From an uncultured Erythrobacter sp. (GTDB lineage Bacteria; Pseudomonadota; Alphaproteobacteria; Sphingomonadales; Sphingomonadaceae), in contig NZ_CANMPJ010000001.1 in assembly GCF_947499705.1 (NCBI RefSeq), positions 31,001 to 95,000 on the forward strand: a stretch of 64,000 nucleotides of DNA. Direction: 5' to 3'. Positions 45,150 to 53,667 of the stretch are shown here, in pieces (position 1 is the stretch's first letter; each line of letters begins with the position of its first letter). The position numbers and the translations under genes are program-made. Below the pieces are notes generated by a model, which saw only the letters and a program-made list of their open reading frames with translations, did no database searches and was not told where the DNA came from.

Positions 45150-46097
45150 CTATCGCGTGCGCAGATAGGCGGTGAAGGCGTCGCTGCCAAGCTGGCGGCG
45201 TTCGCTGAGTTGCCAACGATCGTGCGCGCTGGTCAGATTGGGCAGGCCGAGGGCGCCGATGCTGCGCATTCCGTCACCGATCAAGATGGGTGCGGTGTAG
45301 ATGTGAAGTTCGTCGACCAGGTCAAGCTTGAGGAAGCTCGCAGCGGTCTCTGCGCCGCCTTCGATATAGAGGTTTTGCACGCCATCGAGCTCGCCGATTT
45401 GCTCGGGACGGTTGATGATCGAGACGCCGTCCGGCTTCACCCCGCGCGTCAGGAGGAAACGCTGCGGGCTTCGGTCCTCAAGACCCGGCAGGCGCACATC
45501 GAGGCGAGGGCGGTCGGCACGCCATGTCGCTCCGCCTACCAGAATGGCGTCGTTCCTGGCGCGTTGTGCGTGGACATGCGCGCGGGCGGCTTCGCCAGTG
45601 ATCCATTGGCTCGTGCCATCGGCGAGCGCGATGCAGCCATCAAGCGATACCGCGAGTTTGAGCGTTACGAAGGGACGCCCGGCGCGCTGGTTAGACAGGT
45701 ATCCGCGCAGGCTGGCGGCGGAGGCAGGATCGTCCAGCAGCTCGGCGGTGATGCCTGCCCGCTTGAGCAGCGCCATGCCCTTGCCAGAGGTGCGCGGGTC
45801 TGGATCGAGTTGCCCGATGACTACGCGCGAGGGTCGCGCTTTGGCTAGCAATTCTGCGCAGGCCGGACCGCGATCGGAATCATGCGCGCAAGGTTCGAGC
45901 GTGACGTACAGCGTCGCGCCTTTGGCCTCACCCGCACCGTACCCTGCAAGCGCCTCCGCTTCGGCATGCGGGCGGCCACCTTCCTGCGTCCAGCCGCGCG
46001 CGATCACGCGCTCTTTGCGGACCAGCAGCGCTGCAACTCCGGGATTGGGGCGAGACAGCGGACGGGCACGCGCCGCCAGTCGCGCCGTGGCGGCCAT
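45150..46097 (-). CDS. ribD: Bifunctional riboflavin deaminase/reductase RibD
   Basis: The 315-residue protein has an N-terminal zinc deaminase domain with HAEAEAL and PCAHDSDRGPAC, and a C-terminal reductase domain with 'RPFVTLKLAVSLDGCIAL', 'SQWITGEAARAHVHAQRARNDAILVGG' and 'YIEGGAETAASFL'. It converts diaminohydroxyphosphoribosylaminopyrimidine to the ribitylamino-uracil phosphate. The family N terminus seems to continue about nine residues upstream of the first ATG (in-frame AAYTPDDRAW), where only ATA is available as a start codon, so the true start is uncertain. It follows a one-helix membrane protein gene by 29 bases. Confidence 0.93.
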   Translation of the reverse strand: MAATARLAARARPLSRPNPGVAALLVRKERVIARGWTQEGGRPHAEAEALAGYGAGEAKGATLYVTLEPCAHDSDRGPACAELLAKARPSRVVIGQLDPDPRTSGKGMALLKRAGITAELLDDPASAASLRGYLSNQRAGRPFVTLKLAVSLDGCIALADGTSQWITGEAARAHVHAQRARNDAILVGGATWRADRPRLDVRLPGLEDRSPQRFLLTRGVKPDGVSIINRPEQIGELDGVQNLYIEGGAETAASFLKLDLVDELHIYTAPILIGDGMRSIGALGLPNLTSAHDRWQLSERRQLGSDAFTAYLRTR

Positions 46098-46126
46098 CCA
46101 TGCACGATCGTCGGGGGTGTAAGCGG

Positions 46127-46618
46127 CTATGGGGTGCTGCCTTCTTCGCCGGCACCATCATCAGCAGCTTCGCCTGCATCGGCGCTGCGTCCGAACATCG
46201 CATCCCGCTCTGCCTGCGCTTGCGCTTCGGCTTCGGCGCGCTCGGCCTCGGCCCGTGCTTCGATTTCCTCGACATCCATGCCCGCCGCAGCTCCCAGAGC
46301 CTTGTAAAGCTCACGCTTGCGCTCGGCGAGATCGGCCTCAGCCTGCTCGCGGAGGTCTTTCACTTCCTGATTTTCGAGATTGGAAGCCGCGATTTCCTCA
46401 TCCGTCCGGTCGGGATCGAATGTGGTGATGTAGGTGATCGAAGGGCGATCGGGTGTCCGGTAGACCGTCTCGTTCGAAAGCCAGTAAAAGATCACGGCGA
46501 AAGGCAAAGTCGACGCGATCAGAATCGGCCAGCGAAACGGGTTCGGTTTCCGGAACTCGTTCCAGAAGTCCTTGATCCCCGGCTTGGGATTGAATCGGGA
46601 GTTCGCCAATCTCGACAT
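46127..46618 (-). CDS. Single-helix membrane protein with coiled-coil tail
   Basis: The 163-residue protein has an N-terminal cytoplasmic stretch, one transmembrane helix at about residues 29-47 ('WPILIASTLPFAVIFYWL'), then 'PSITYITTFDPDRTDEEI' and a charged Glu/Ala/Arg coiled-coil tail (about 80-145) ending in an acidic Gly/Ala segment. I do not recognise a named family; such proteins are common in sphingomonads. Its stop is 29 bases before ribD on the same strand. Confidence 0.7.
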   Translation of the reverse strand: MSRLANSRFNPKPGIKDFWNEFRKPNPFRWPILIASTLPFAVIFYWLSNETVYRTPDRPSITYITTFDPDRTDEEIAASNLENQEVKDLREQAEADLAERKRELYKALGAAAGMDVEEIEARAEAERAEAEAQAQAERDAMFGRSADAGEAADDGAGEEGSTP

Positions 46619-46680
46619 CTGGGCGAATATAGTAGCAGCGGCGGGGCGATGCCAGCCTGCTTGCGATGCGGCGACTTAGT

Positions 46681-47238
46681 TTAGGGGTATTGGACGCTGA
46701 TCGGCACCCGGCCGCGCAGTTTGCCAGAGCCGTCAGTGTTGGCTTCGATCACCAAAGTGCCCGAGAAACTGAACTCGAGCCGTCCGTCGAGATCGAGCTG
46801 CGGAAGCGCGGGCAGATTCGTTACCAGATCGCGCATGATCGCCTGTCCGCCTGAGGCATCGCGCATCGAAACTTCGGTTGGCAGATCGATGCGAATCTCT
46901 TCCATCGGCGCGCCGGTGATCACTGCACGGCCCGACACGGCGACGCCGCCCAGATCATCGATATCGCCGATCAGACGCTTTTCGCCGGTGTTGAGGTCCA
47001 GCAGCACACGCCCTTCGCCTTTGCCAAGCAGTACGAGCCGGCCAAAGTCGACATCGCTTTCGATGTTGATCTGAACGCGGTCGCAGTTGCGGCCATTGGG
47101 TTTGGGCTTTTGATTGCCCTTGCCCCGGCACCCGGGAGGGAGATCGCAATTCTCACAATTGCCTTGCGCCCACGCCGTAGGCGCGGACGGAATTGCAAGA
47201 CTAAGAGCAGCCGCAACCATGGCAATGTGTTTGAACAT
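46681..47238 (-). CDS. Exported DUF4402-family protein
   Basis: The 185-residue protein has a signal peptide (cleavage near AWA-QGNCE, residue 25). A short Cys-rich segment follows (CENCDLPPGC, then a fourth Cys near residue 52), and then a DUF4402-like beta-sandwich: 'DFGRLVLLGKGEGRVLLDLNTGEKRL', 'AVITGAPMEEIRIDLP', ending 'LRGRVPISVQYP'. DUF4402 proteins are often secreted or pilus-like subunits. The N-terminal cysteine cluster is not a usual part of that family as I know it. Confidence 0.75.
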   Translation of the reverse strand: MFKHIAMVAAALSLAIPSAPTAWAQGNCENCDLPPGCRGKGNQKPKPNGRNCDRVQINIESDVDFGRLVLLGKGEGRVLLDLNTGEKRLIGDIDDLGGVAVSGRAVITGAPMEEIRIDLPTEVSMRDASGGQAIMRDLVTNLPALPQLDLDGRLEFSFSGTLVIEANTDGSGKLRGRVPISVQYP

Positions 47239-47300
47239 GACCGCTTTCTAAGCGATCAGGGTTAACGAATACCTACGTATTGTGCGTAGGCGGCTCCGAC

Positions 47301-48023
47301 TCAGCCGAAGCTGGAATAGAGCGATCGCCCATTCTGCTTGAGCCAGCGATCAGCGACCTTGATGTCATTCTCGTAAATGTCGCCCAGCAGCGCGTGGAAC
47401 GCAGGGCTGTGATCGAAATGAACAAGGTGGGCGACTTCATGCGCGACCACCGAGCGGCGGACGTGGTCGGGCGCCTGCACCAGCCGCCAATTGATCCGGA
47501 TCCGGGCCTTGTCAGAACAACTGCCCCAGCGCTTTTGCGCCCGCGATAGCCCGATCGGGACTGTGTCGAGGCCTGCGGCCGCACAATAGTCGCGCATATC
47601 GCTTTCGTAGAAATTCAACGCTTCGCGTTCAAGCCAGCGTTTGACCCTTGCGACAAAGCTGCTTTCCGGACCGCCGAGGATGAGAGTGTCATCCTTGAGC
47701 GCGGGACGTCGTGGCGCCGTTTCCTCCCATTCCAGCGCAATTGGCTCGCCGCGATAGAAGACCTCGCCGCCGGGTACCGGTGCCGACCTGCGCGGGATGC
47801 GTTCGCGTTGCGATGCCAGCCAGTCGGTGCGGGTGTGGGCAAAGGCAATTGCTTCTTTGGAACTGGCCCAGGAGGGCAAGGTGATCTGGACCGAATTGCC
47901 ATCGGGCGCGAGGCGCAGCGTGAGGCGTTTTGCCCGCGCATGGCGGCGCAGGACGATGGGCACCATTTCACCGCAAAGCTCGATCTCGGGATCGACCGCC
48001 GCGCGCTTGAGCCAATCGATCAT
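47301..48023 (-). CDS. YgjP-like (M48/WLM) metallopeptidase
   Basis: The 240-residue protein of the COG1451 YgjP type carries the zinc-peptidase motif HEVAHLVHFDHS (about residues 194-205), preceded by 'SRAQKRWGSCSDKARIRINWRL', the hallmark region of this family. The N-terminal half has 'VPIVLRRHARAKRLTLRLAPDG'. The biological substrate is unknown. Its ATG overlaps the stop of the ycgN-like gene by four bases, making an SCO1-ycgN-ygjP operon. Confidence 0.9.
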   Translation of the reverse strand: MIDWLKRAAVDPEIELCGEMVPIVLRRHARAKRLTLRLAPDGNSVQITLPSWASSKEAIAFAHTRTDWLASQRERIPRRSAPVPGGEVFYRGEPIALEWEETAPRRPALKDDTLILGGPESSFVARVKRWLEREALNFYESDMRDYCAAAGLDTVPIGLSRAQKRWGSCSDKARIRINWRLVQAPDHVRRSVVAHEVAHLVHFDHSPAFHALLGDIYENDIKVADRWLKQNGRSLYSSFG

Positions 48024-48487
48024 ACCGGCTCGCTTCGATCAAGCTTTGGCGGGCTCCACTCGACGATGTGATGTTCGAGCGGCCCGGCATCGTCTTCGCT
48101 GATGACGCGGCCAGCAACGGATACGCCTGCACGCTTCACCGCATCGCGGTCGCCGGAGATCAGATAATGCCAATCGGGCAGCGAGCGACCCGCCGCTCGC
48201 CTGCGATATGCGCAGGTTGACGGCAGCCACGGCACGTCCTCGACAATCGCGAGCGTTAGCCGGAGGCAATCGGGGACAAAGGCTTTGCGATTGCGATAGT
48301 CGCTGCATTGCGCGGTGCCGGTATCGAGCAGTTTACACGCGACGTTGGTGTCTTCGATATCACCCGTATCGGCGTCTTCGATCTTGTGCAGGCAGCAGCG
48401 TCCGCAGCCATCGCACAAAGCTTCCCACTCCGTCCGATTGAGCTCCGCGAGCGGAAGCTCCCAGAAGGTTTCCCTCAGTTCACCCAT
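48020..48487 (-). CDS. YcgN/UPF0260 cysteine-cluster protein
   Basis: The 155-residue protein contains the CDGCGRCCLHK cluster near residue 25 and further conserved cysteines ('NVACKLLDTGTAQCSDY', 'FVPDCLRL', 'LPSTCAYR'), the UPF0260 arrangement thought to bind iron-sulfur or zinc. The function is unknown. It overlaps the SCO1-like gene upstream by 13 bases and the peptidase gene downstream by 4 bases. Confidence 0.9.
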   Translation of the reverse strand: MGELRETFWELPLAELNRTEWEALCDGCGRCCLHKIEDADTGDIEDTNVACKLLDTGTAQCSDYRNRKAFVPDCLRLTLAIVEDVPWLPSTCAYRRRAAGRSLPDWHYLISGDRDAVKRAGVSVAGRVISEDDAGPLEHHIVEWSPPKLDRSEPV

Positions 48488-49095
48488 TTTTTGATTTCTA
48501 CTGCGACCGCATCTGCGCCTTGGTCGGTCGGCAGGGTTGCAAGCGGATTTCCGGCGGGATCGAACAGATAGACTATGTTCGAATGGTTCATCAGATAAGT
48601 GCCGTCGGGCGTGTCTTCACCGCGCTCGTAATAGACCCTGAACGCATCGGCAGCCGTCTTGATCTGCTCAGGCGTGCCGGTCAGGCCGACGATGTTGTCG
48701 GCAAAGGCACTCGTGAATTCGCCAACGATTTCTGGCGTATCGCGCTCCGGATCGATCGAAATGAAGATCGGCTGGATTTTGGCTACCATGTCCGGGTCGC
48801 TCTCACCCAGCTGTTTCAGCCCCTGCGCCATCCGCTGCATGTCTGTCGGGCAGATATCGGGGCAATAGGTGAAGCCGAAATAGACGATCCGGTATTGACC
48901 ATCAAAGTCGGCCCACCGCACCGTCTCGCCAGTGCTGCTGGTCAATTCGAATTCGCCGCCAATGGTTGCTCCGGCAAGCGGAGGTTCGCCGGGCGCTTCG
49001 ACATCTGGTGTGCCAGAGCATGCGGCGAGCGCAAATGCGGCAGCAGTAGCGACAAAGTGGCGGAAACGCGGGGAGGGCTTGGCGGGTTGGTTCAT
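48475..49095 (-). CDS. SCO1/SenC-family copper chaperone lipoprotein
   Basis: The 206-residue protein has a lipoprotein signal with lipobox LAAC (Cys near residue 26) and a thioredoxin-like SCO domain. The copper-binding cysteines are in YCPDICPTD and the copper-binding histidine is in LMNHSNIVYLF. SCO proteins deliver copper to the CuA centre of cytochrome c oxidase from the periplasmic side. 'FISIDPERDTPEIV' is the usual SCO strand. It is the first gene of the SCO1-ycgN-ygjP operon. Confidence 0.93.
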   Translation of the reverse strand: MNQPAKPSPRFRHFVATAAAFALAACSGTPDVEAPGEPPLAGATIGGEFELTSSTGETVRWADFDGQYRIVYFGFTYCPDICPTDMQRMAQGLKQLGESDPDMVAKIQPIFISIDPERDTPEIVGEFTSAFADNIVGLTGTPEQIKTAADAFRVYYERGEDTPDGTYLMNHSNIVYLFDPAGNPLATLPTDQGADAVAVEIKKWVN

Positions 49096-49175
49096 GCTCT
49101 GCTAACTGGCTTTCATGCAGTGAGGAAACCACAGGGGTTCACTCGCTGATCCCTATTGTGAGTGTGTTACAGGAA

Positions 49176-49838
49176 ATGCGGAAGGATCAAAGCGTGGGGC
49201 GTATCGTTTTGCGCAAGTTAGGGCTTGGCACGGCGATTGCCAGTGCAAGTCTGGCAAGCTTGCTTGGCCTGGGTGCAATCGCGCCGGCTTCGGCGCAGCT
49301 CTATTCGGAAGGGTATGAGTTCCTCGAAGCCGTTGATGAACGCGATGGCGACACCGCCACCGCCATGCTCAACGTGCCGGGCACGACGATCATCAACACC
49401 CGCGACATCACCACCGGCGACACTGGACTGCATATCGTGACTGCTCGGCGCGACGCGCTGTGGATCCGGTTTCTCGTTCAGCGCGGGGCAAACCCCAATA
49501 TCCGCAACAAGAAAGGCGTGACCCCCCTGCAAATGGCGACGACTTTGGGCTTTGTTGACGGTGTCGAGGAACTGATCAAAGGTGGCGCGCAGGTCAATGT
49601 CAGCGACCTGACCGGCGAAACTCCGCTCATGTCGGCAGTCCATCAGCGCAATATTCCGCTGATCACCCGCCTGCTCAAAGAGGGTGCAAACCCGGACCAG
49701 AATGACAATTCAGGCCGTTCTGCGCGGGACTATGTCGCGCTCATGACCAGCAACGAACAAATCCTGCGCGAATTCGAAGCGGCAGACGCCGAACGCGGAG
49801 ATAAGGGAACAACTAAGCAGTACGGGCCTTCTTTCTAG
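49176..49838 (+). CDS. Exported ankyrin-repeat protein
   Basis: The 220-residue protein has a signal peptide (cleavage near ASA-QLYSE) and three to four ankyrin repeats: 'TGLHIVTARRDALWIRFLVQRGANPN', 'GVTPLQMATTLGFVDGVEELIKGGAQVN' and 'GETPLMSAVHQRNIPLITRLLKEGANPD'. It would be periplasmic and act by protein binding. The ATG at 49176 (MRKDQSV) is chosen; an in-frame GTG at 49158 is possible. COQ9 starts just one base after its stop. Confidence 0.85.
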   Translation: MRKDQSVGRIVLRKLGLGTAIASASLASLLGLGAIAPASAQLYSEGYEFLEAVDERDGDTATAMLNVPGTTIINTRDITTGDTGLHIVTARRDALWIRFLVQRGANPNIRNKKGVTPLQMATTLGFVDGVEELIKGGAQVNVSDLTGETPLMSAVHQRNIPLITRLLKEGANPDQNDNSGRSARDYVALMTSNEQILREFEAADAERGDKGTTKQYGPSF

Positions 49839-49839
49839 C

Positions 49840-50538
49840 ATGAGCACTGAAAGCCCCGATAAGCAGCCCGACTTTGGCGACATGACCCTTGATGAGCTGC
49901 GCCTTGCGCTGGCTCCGGACATTGCAGCGTCGGCGATCTTCGACGGCTGGAATGAAACCGCACTGCTGACCGCAGCCGATATGGCCGGAGCCGATCCCGA
50001 CATCGCCAAGTTGGCCTTCCCGGACAAGCCGCTGAATGGCCGCGCTATGGATATGATCGATGCGTGGGTTCAGAGCGTCGATCAGGCGATGGAAACGGAA
50101 TGGTCCCAGGAAAAGCTGGCCGAGCTGAAGATCCGCGAGCGCATTCGCACATTGGTCGCGTTCCGGTTAGAAGCGGTGACCGATATCGATGAAGCGGTGC
50201 GCCGCGCGATGGCAATCATGGCGATGCCTCAAAATGCCCTGCGTTCGTTGCAGATCGGCTGGCGGTCGGCGGACATCATGTGGCGGCTCGCGGGCGATAC
50301 CGCGACCGATTACAATCACTACACCAAGCGCACGATCCTGGCCGGAATCTACAGCGCGACGCTGGCAGTGTTCGTCAACGATGACAGCGAAGGCAAGGCC
50401 AGGACTTACGAGTTTCTGGATCGCCGGATCGACGGCGTGATGAAGTTCGAAAAGGCGAAAGCCAAGCTGCTGAACTCCGACCGCGAAATGCCAAGCCTGA
50501 CGCGGTTCCTCGGGCGTCTGCGCTATCCCAGCCGCTAG
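49840..50538 (+). CDS. COQ9-family ubiquinone biosynthesis protein
   Basis: The 232-residue protein matches the alphaproteobacterial COQ9 family. The N-terminal helices contain 'PDIAASAIFDGWNETALLTAADMAG', and 'LKIRERIRTLVAFRLEAV' and 'WRSADIMWRLAGDTATDYNHYTKRTILAGIYSATL' (regions near 50145 and 50265-50355) are its diagnostic parts. In mitochondria COQ9 presents lipid quinone intermediates to COQ7. Its ATG follows the ankyrin stop by one base. Confidence 0.9.
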   Translation: MSTESPDKQPDFGDMTLDELRLALAPDIAASAIFDGWNETALLTAADMAGADPDIAKLAFPDKPLNGRAMDMIDAWVQSVDQAMETEWSQEKLAELKIRERIRTLVAFRLEAVTDIDEAVRRAMAIMAMPQNALRSLQIGWRSADIMWRLAGDTATDYNHYTKRTILAGIYSATLAVFVNDDSEGKARTYEFLDRRIDGVMKFEKAKAKLLNSDREMPSLTRFLGRLRYPSR

Positions 50539-50692
50539 AACGGCAGATCAGTAAAAATACCTAGATACCTCCAATATGGAGGTGGATAAGCGGGCCGCCG
50601 GGTCGCTTCGCGTTGCCGCGTGTCCTATGACCACCGAGAGAATCGCGCAGACGGTTAGTCGCGCAAGGACTTGAGACGGGAAGGACAATTCA

Positions 50693-51235
50693 ATGGCGGG
50701 TTCGCTTAACAAGGTCATGCTGATTGGCAATCTCGGGGCCGACCCCGAAGTGCGCAGTTTCCAGAACGGCGGCAAGGTCTGCAACCTGCGGATCGCGACC
50801 AGCGAAACGTGGAAAGATCGCAACACGGGCGAGCGTCAGGAACGCACCGAGTGGCACACGGTCGCGATCTTTTCTGAAGGCCTCGTCAACGTTGCCGAAA
50901 ACTACCTCAAGAAGGGATCGAAGGTCTTCATCGAAGGCCAGTTGCAGACCCGCAAATGGCAGGACCAGTCAGGTAACGATCGTTATTCGACCGAGGTTGT
51001 GCTGCGCGGCTACAACGGCACGCTGACCATGCTCGATGGCGCATCAGGTAGCGGCGGCGGTGGTCGCTCCGGTGGTGGAGGCGGCGGATATGGCGGCGGC
51101 GGAAACCAAGGTGGCGGCGGAGGCGGCTGGAACCAAGGGGGCGGTGGCTCCGGCGGTGGTAGCGCTGGCGGATCAGGCGGCGGCCAAGGCGGTGGCGGCG
51201 GCTACGACGATCTCGACGACGACATTCCGTTTTGA
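50693..51235 (+). CDS. ssb: Single-stranded DNA-binding protein
   Basis: The 180-residue SSB has an OB fold over residues 1-110 ([19 protein letters not shown], '[23 protein letters not shown]'), a glycine-rich linker (about 118-170) encoded by GGC/GGT tandem repeats, and the acidic tip DDDIPF that recruits partner proteins. The long Gly/Gln/Ser linker is within the range seen in alphaproteobacteria. It converges with a DUF177 gene across a 12-base gap. Confidence 0.96.
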   Translation: MAGSLNKVMLIGNLGADPEVRSFQNGGKVCNLRIATSETWKDRNTGERQERTEWHTVAIFSEGLVNVAENYLKKGSKVFIEGQLQTRKWQDQSGNDRYSTEVVLRGYNGTLTMLDGASGSGGGGRSGGGGGGYGGGGNQGGGGGGWNQGGGGSGGGSAGGSGGGQGGGGGYDDLDDDIPF

Positions 51236-51238
51236 TGT

Positions 51239-51257
51239 GAAGGGGGGCTAGCCCTTC
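51239..51257. terminator. Hairpin at the ssb / DUF177 convergence
   Basis: GAAGGG and CCCTTC form a perfect 6-bp stem around a 7-base loop between the two convergent stop codons, overlapping the last codons of the DUF177 gene. It is a plausible weak bidirectional terminator. Confidence 0.4.
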
Positions 51258-51781
51258 TTCAACGCTGCCAAAGCCTCAGCCAAGGGACCGCTCGGCGCAT
51301 CGTCGCCGCCGATCCCGGCCTTCTTTCTCGCTTCGTCGGCATGCGGCCCTTCCGCGTAGGGATCGATGGCTAGGCCGAGCGTCTGCGCGATCGCTTCGCC
51401 CAAGTCGAACATGTCGCCCGAATATTCGATCTCGTCGCCGTCCCCGGCGCTTAGGTCGATTTCGATTTCTCCATCTTCGGTTTGCGAAGTGGGGAGGGTG
51501 GATTCTTCGACGAAGCGAAGATCGACGGGTTCGGAAACGCCGACGGGAAAGTCTTCACCAGACACGGCGCAGGTCTGGACAATCGCTGCCTTAAGGGTGC
51601 CGGTTGCCCGGATTGCGGCCTTTTCGGAAACGAGCGACACCTCAGCGCGCAAGCTTTCCACGGAGGACAACGCAAACCGCTTCGCCAGCGCCGCGCGCTC
51701 TTCGTCATTTGCCTCGATCACCACCGGATCGGCGGGAAGCGGTCGAACCTTGATCATCCGCGAGAATTCGGGCGCGCTCAC
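51248..51781 (-). CDS. DUF177/YceD-family protein
   Basis: The 177-residue protein resembles YceD/DUF177, with the central 'VQTCAVSGEDFPVGVSEPVDLRFVE' region and 'GDGDEIEYSGDMFDLGEAIAQTLGLAIDPY' (both given by region, 51340-51610). YceD has been linked to 23S rRNA accumulation in plants and bacteria; a direct role here is inference. The ATG overlaps the CBP3-like chaperone stop by four bases, a pairing common in Alphaproteobacteria. Confidence 0.88.
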   Translation of the reverse strand: MSAPEFSRMIKVRPLPADPVVIEANDEERAALAKRFALSSVESLRAEVSLVSEKAAIRATGTLKAAIVQTCAVSGEDFPVGVSEPVDLRFVEESTLPTSQTEDGEIEIDLSAGDGDEIEYSGDMFDLGEAIAQTLGLAIDPYAEGPHADEARKKAGIGGDDAPSGPLAEALAALKKG

Positions 51782-52305
51782 CAGATGCCGCTCGCTTTCA
51801 ATATGTCTTCGTCGCTGAAACCCGCGAGCCGCTCGGAAAGGGCCAGCAGCTTGTCCGCAACACCGGCGGCGCCTGCCGCTTCGTCCTGACCCTCGCTAAA
51901 GGTCACATTGCGCGTGACCGCGCCGATCAGCTTTTCGCGGTCTTTGTCGTTCAATGCCCCGCGATAGGCACCGAGCCGGCCGCCGAGCACACTCATCAAT
52001 TTTCCAACCCGCTTGCCGACGACCACGTCGTTGACCCCGAATTCGCGCAATTGCCCGTCCATATCTTCGACGAACAGCTCGGCGAGTAGCGCGCTCTCGG
52101 AGCGCATCTCCGATGCCTCGACCCGCACCATCACGGTGCAAAGGATCGCTGTAATCAGGTCGAATCGTCCCCCGACCGTGTCGGCCACGCCGCAATCCGC
52201 ATAAAACGAAGGCTCACGCGCCAGCTCGACTACGCGGTGCCAAAGCAGACGGATCGTCTCACGGGGATCGGGCGCTGTACCGAGGAGGCGGGAGATGAAG
52301 GACAT
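51778..52305 (-). CDS. CBP3-like ubiquinol-cytochrome c assembly chaperone
   Basis: The 175-residue protein is of the ubiquinol-cytochrome c chaperone (UPF0174/CBP3) family: 'LWHRVVELAREPSFYADCGVADTVGGRFDLI' (region 52185-52265), 'LFVEDMDGQLREFGVNDVVVGKRV', and 'GRLGAYRGAL'. It assists assembly of the cytochrome bc1 complex. It is divergent from bamE with a 228-base gap that must carry both promoters. Confidence 0.88.
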   Translation of the reverse strand: MSFISRLLGTAPDPRETIRLLWHRVVELAREPSFYADCGVADTVGGRFDLITAILCTVMVRVEASEMRSESALLAELFVEDMDGQLREFGVNDVVVGKRVGKLMSVLGGRLGAYRGALNDKDREKLIGAVTRNVTFSEGQDEAAGAAGVADKLLALSERLAGFSDEDILKASGIW

Positions 52306-52533
52306 TAAGTTGCAGTTCTTTCAGTCTGAAACCGTGTTGCGATTATGAGAGGCAAACCGATACCTGCCTTCGATGTTCCGGCACATTCAGCCGCAATTCA
52401 ACTGGTTCACCCCAGCTGCGATGTTAAGCAGCGTTGCAAGGGCAGGCACAGACCCTTAAAGCCCTCGCTTACGGAATATAGTGTGCCGGTCGCACACGGC
52501 AATGGACGGGAATTGGAAGCTTTGGCGCAAGCT

Positions 52534-53013
52534 ATGAACAACACAGGTCTGAAATCGCGCAAGGTTCTGATGGCGCTGATCGTATCGGCCGCTGCAGTAA
52601 CGCTTTCGGGCTGCACATCGATCCGTGAGACGCGCGGCTATGTGACCGATCAGGTGCTATTGGCCGCGATCCAGCCGGGCATCGACAATCAGCGCTCGGT
52701 CGAAGGCACTTTGGGCCGTCCATCCTTTACCAGCCAATATGGCGAGCCGACCTGGTATTACGTGTCCAGCGTAACCGGTCGCCGTCCGTTTGTGCGGCCG
52801 CGTATCCGCAATCACGGCGTGCTCGCGGTGAAGTTCGACGAAGCTGGCAATGTTGCCTCGGTCGATCGGACCGGCGTCGACAAAGTCGTCTACCTTCAGC
52901 CCGACGCTGACAAGACGCCGACATTGGGCCGTGAGCGCGGCTTCCTCGAAGACCTGTTCGGCAATATCGGCCAGGTCGGCGCTCCGGGCGCAGGCGCTCC
53001 AGGCGGTCCATAA
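52534..53013 (+). CDS. bamE: Outer membrane protein assembly factor BamE (SmpA/OmlA)
   Basis: The 159-residue lipoprotein has lipobox LSGC (Cys near residue 27) and the BamE fold: 'RGYVTDQVLLAAIQPGIDNQRSVEGTLGRPSFTS' (region 52635-52735) and 'TWYYVSSVTGRRPF'. The C-terminal Gly/Ala/Pro tail is typical of alphaproteobacterial members. BamE stabilises the BAM complex that inserts outer-membrane barrels. The frame is open to 52345, but the ATG at 52534 starts the lipoprotein signal. Confidence 0.9.
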   Translation: MNNTGLKSRKVLMALIVSAAAVTLSGCTSIRETRGYVTDQVLLAAIQPGIDNQRSVEGTLGRPSFTSQYGEPTWYYVSSVTGRRPFVRPRIRNHGVLAVKFDEAGNVASVDRTGVDKVVYLQPDADKTPTLGRERGFLEDLFGNIGQVGAPGAGAPGGP

Positions 53014-53049
53014 CTTGACCGGCTTCGCTGAGCGCCCATATCGCGCAGC

Positions 53050-53610
53050 ATGACACAATCAAACGACAGCCACGGTCTGACCCAGTGGCACGGCACGACA
53101 ATCGTCGGGATCAAGCGCGGCGACAGCACCGTGATCGCTGGCGACGGCCAGGTTTCGATGGGCAACACCGTGATGAAGCCCAATGCGCGCAAGGTTCGCC
53201 GAATCGGTGAAGGCGGCAAGGTGATCGCTGGTTTCGCAGGCGCAACCGCCGATGCGTTCACCCTGTTTGAGCGACTGGAAAAGAAGCTCGAGCAATATTC
53301 CGGGCAGCTGCTGCGCGCGGCTGTCGAACTCGCCAAGGATTGGCGGACCGACAAATACCTCCGCAATCTCGAAGCGCTGATGATCGTCGCCGATGACGAG
53401 GTGCTGCTGGTTCTGACCGGGAACGGCGATGTGCTGGAGCCCGAAGGCGGGATCGCGGCGATTGGATCGGGCGGCAATTATGCGCTCGCCGCCGCGCGGG
53501 CGCTGGCCGAGTACGAAGACGATGCCGAGACCATCGCGCGCAAGGCTATGGCAGTCGCCGCCGACATTTGCGTGTTCACAAATGGCAATGTAACGCTCGA
53601 AAGCGTCTAG
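53050..53610 (+). CDS. hslV: ATP-dependent protease proteolytic subunit HslV
   Basis: The 186-residue threonine protease subunit of the HslUV (ClpYQ) complex has a short propeptide ending HG before the catalytic TT at about residues 16-17 ('[11 protein letters not shown]'). It has '[14 protein letters not shown]', '[17 protein letters not shown]' and the late '[15 protein letters not shown]'. HslU, its unfoldase, is encoded about 1.2 kb downstream, separated by an acyltransferase gene. Confidence 0.97.
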   Translation: MTQSNDSHGLTQWHGTTIVGIKRGDSTVIAGDGQVSMGNTVMKPNARKVRRIGEGGKVIAGFAGATADAFTLFERLEKKLEQYSGQLLRAAVELAKDWRTDKYLRNLEALMIVADDEVLLVLTGNGDVLEPEGGIAAIGSGGNYALAAARALAEYEDDAETIARKAMAVAADICVFTNGNVTLESV

Positions 53611-53667
53611 CGCGTCCGTATTCTCCCGGCTGCGACAGGCTGAAACGCAGCACAAGTCGGGGGAGCG

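Noticed and set aside
47272..47290. CCTACG...CGTAGG hairpin after the YgjP-like gene.
   Set aside because: The stem is 6 bp with no T run and lies in a short gap also needed for the DUF4402 promoter; too weak to call a terminator.
51040..51210. GGC/GGT-rich tandem DNA repeats.
   Set aside because: They encode the normal glycine-rich linker of SSB.
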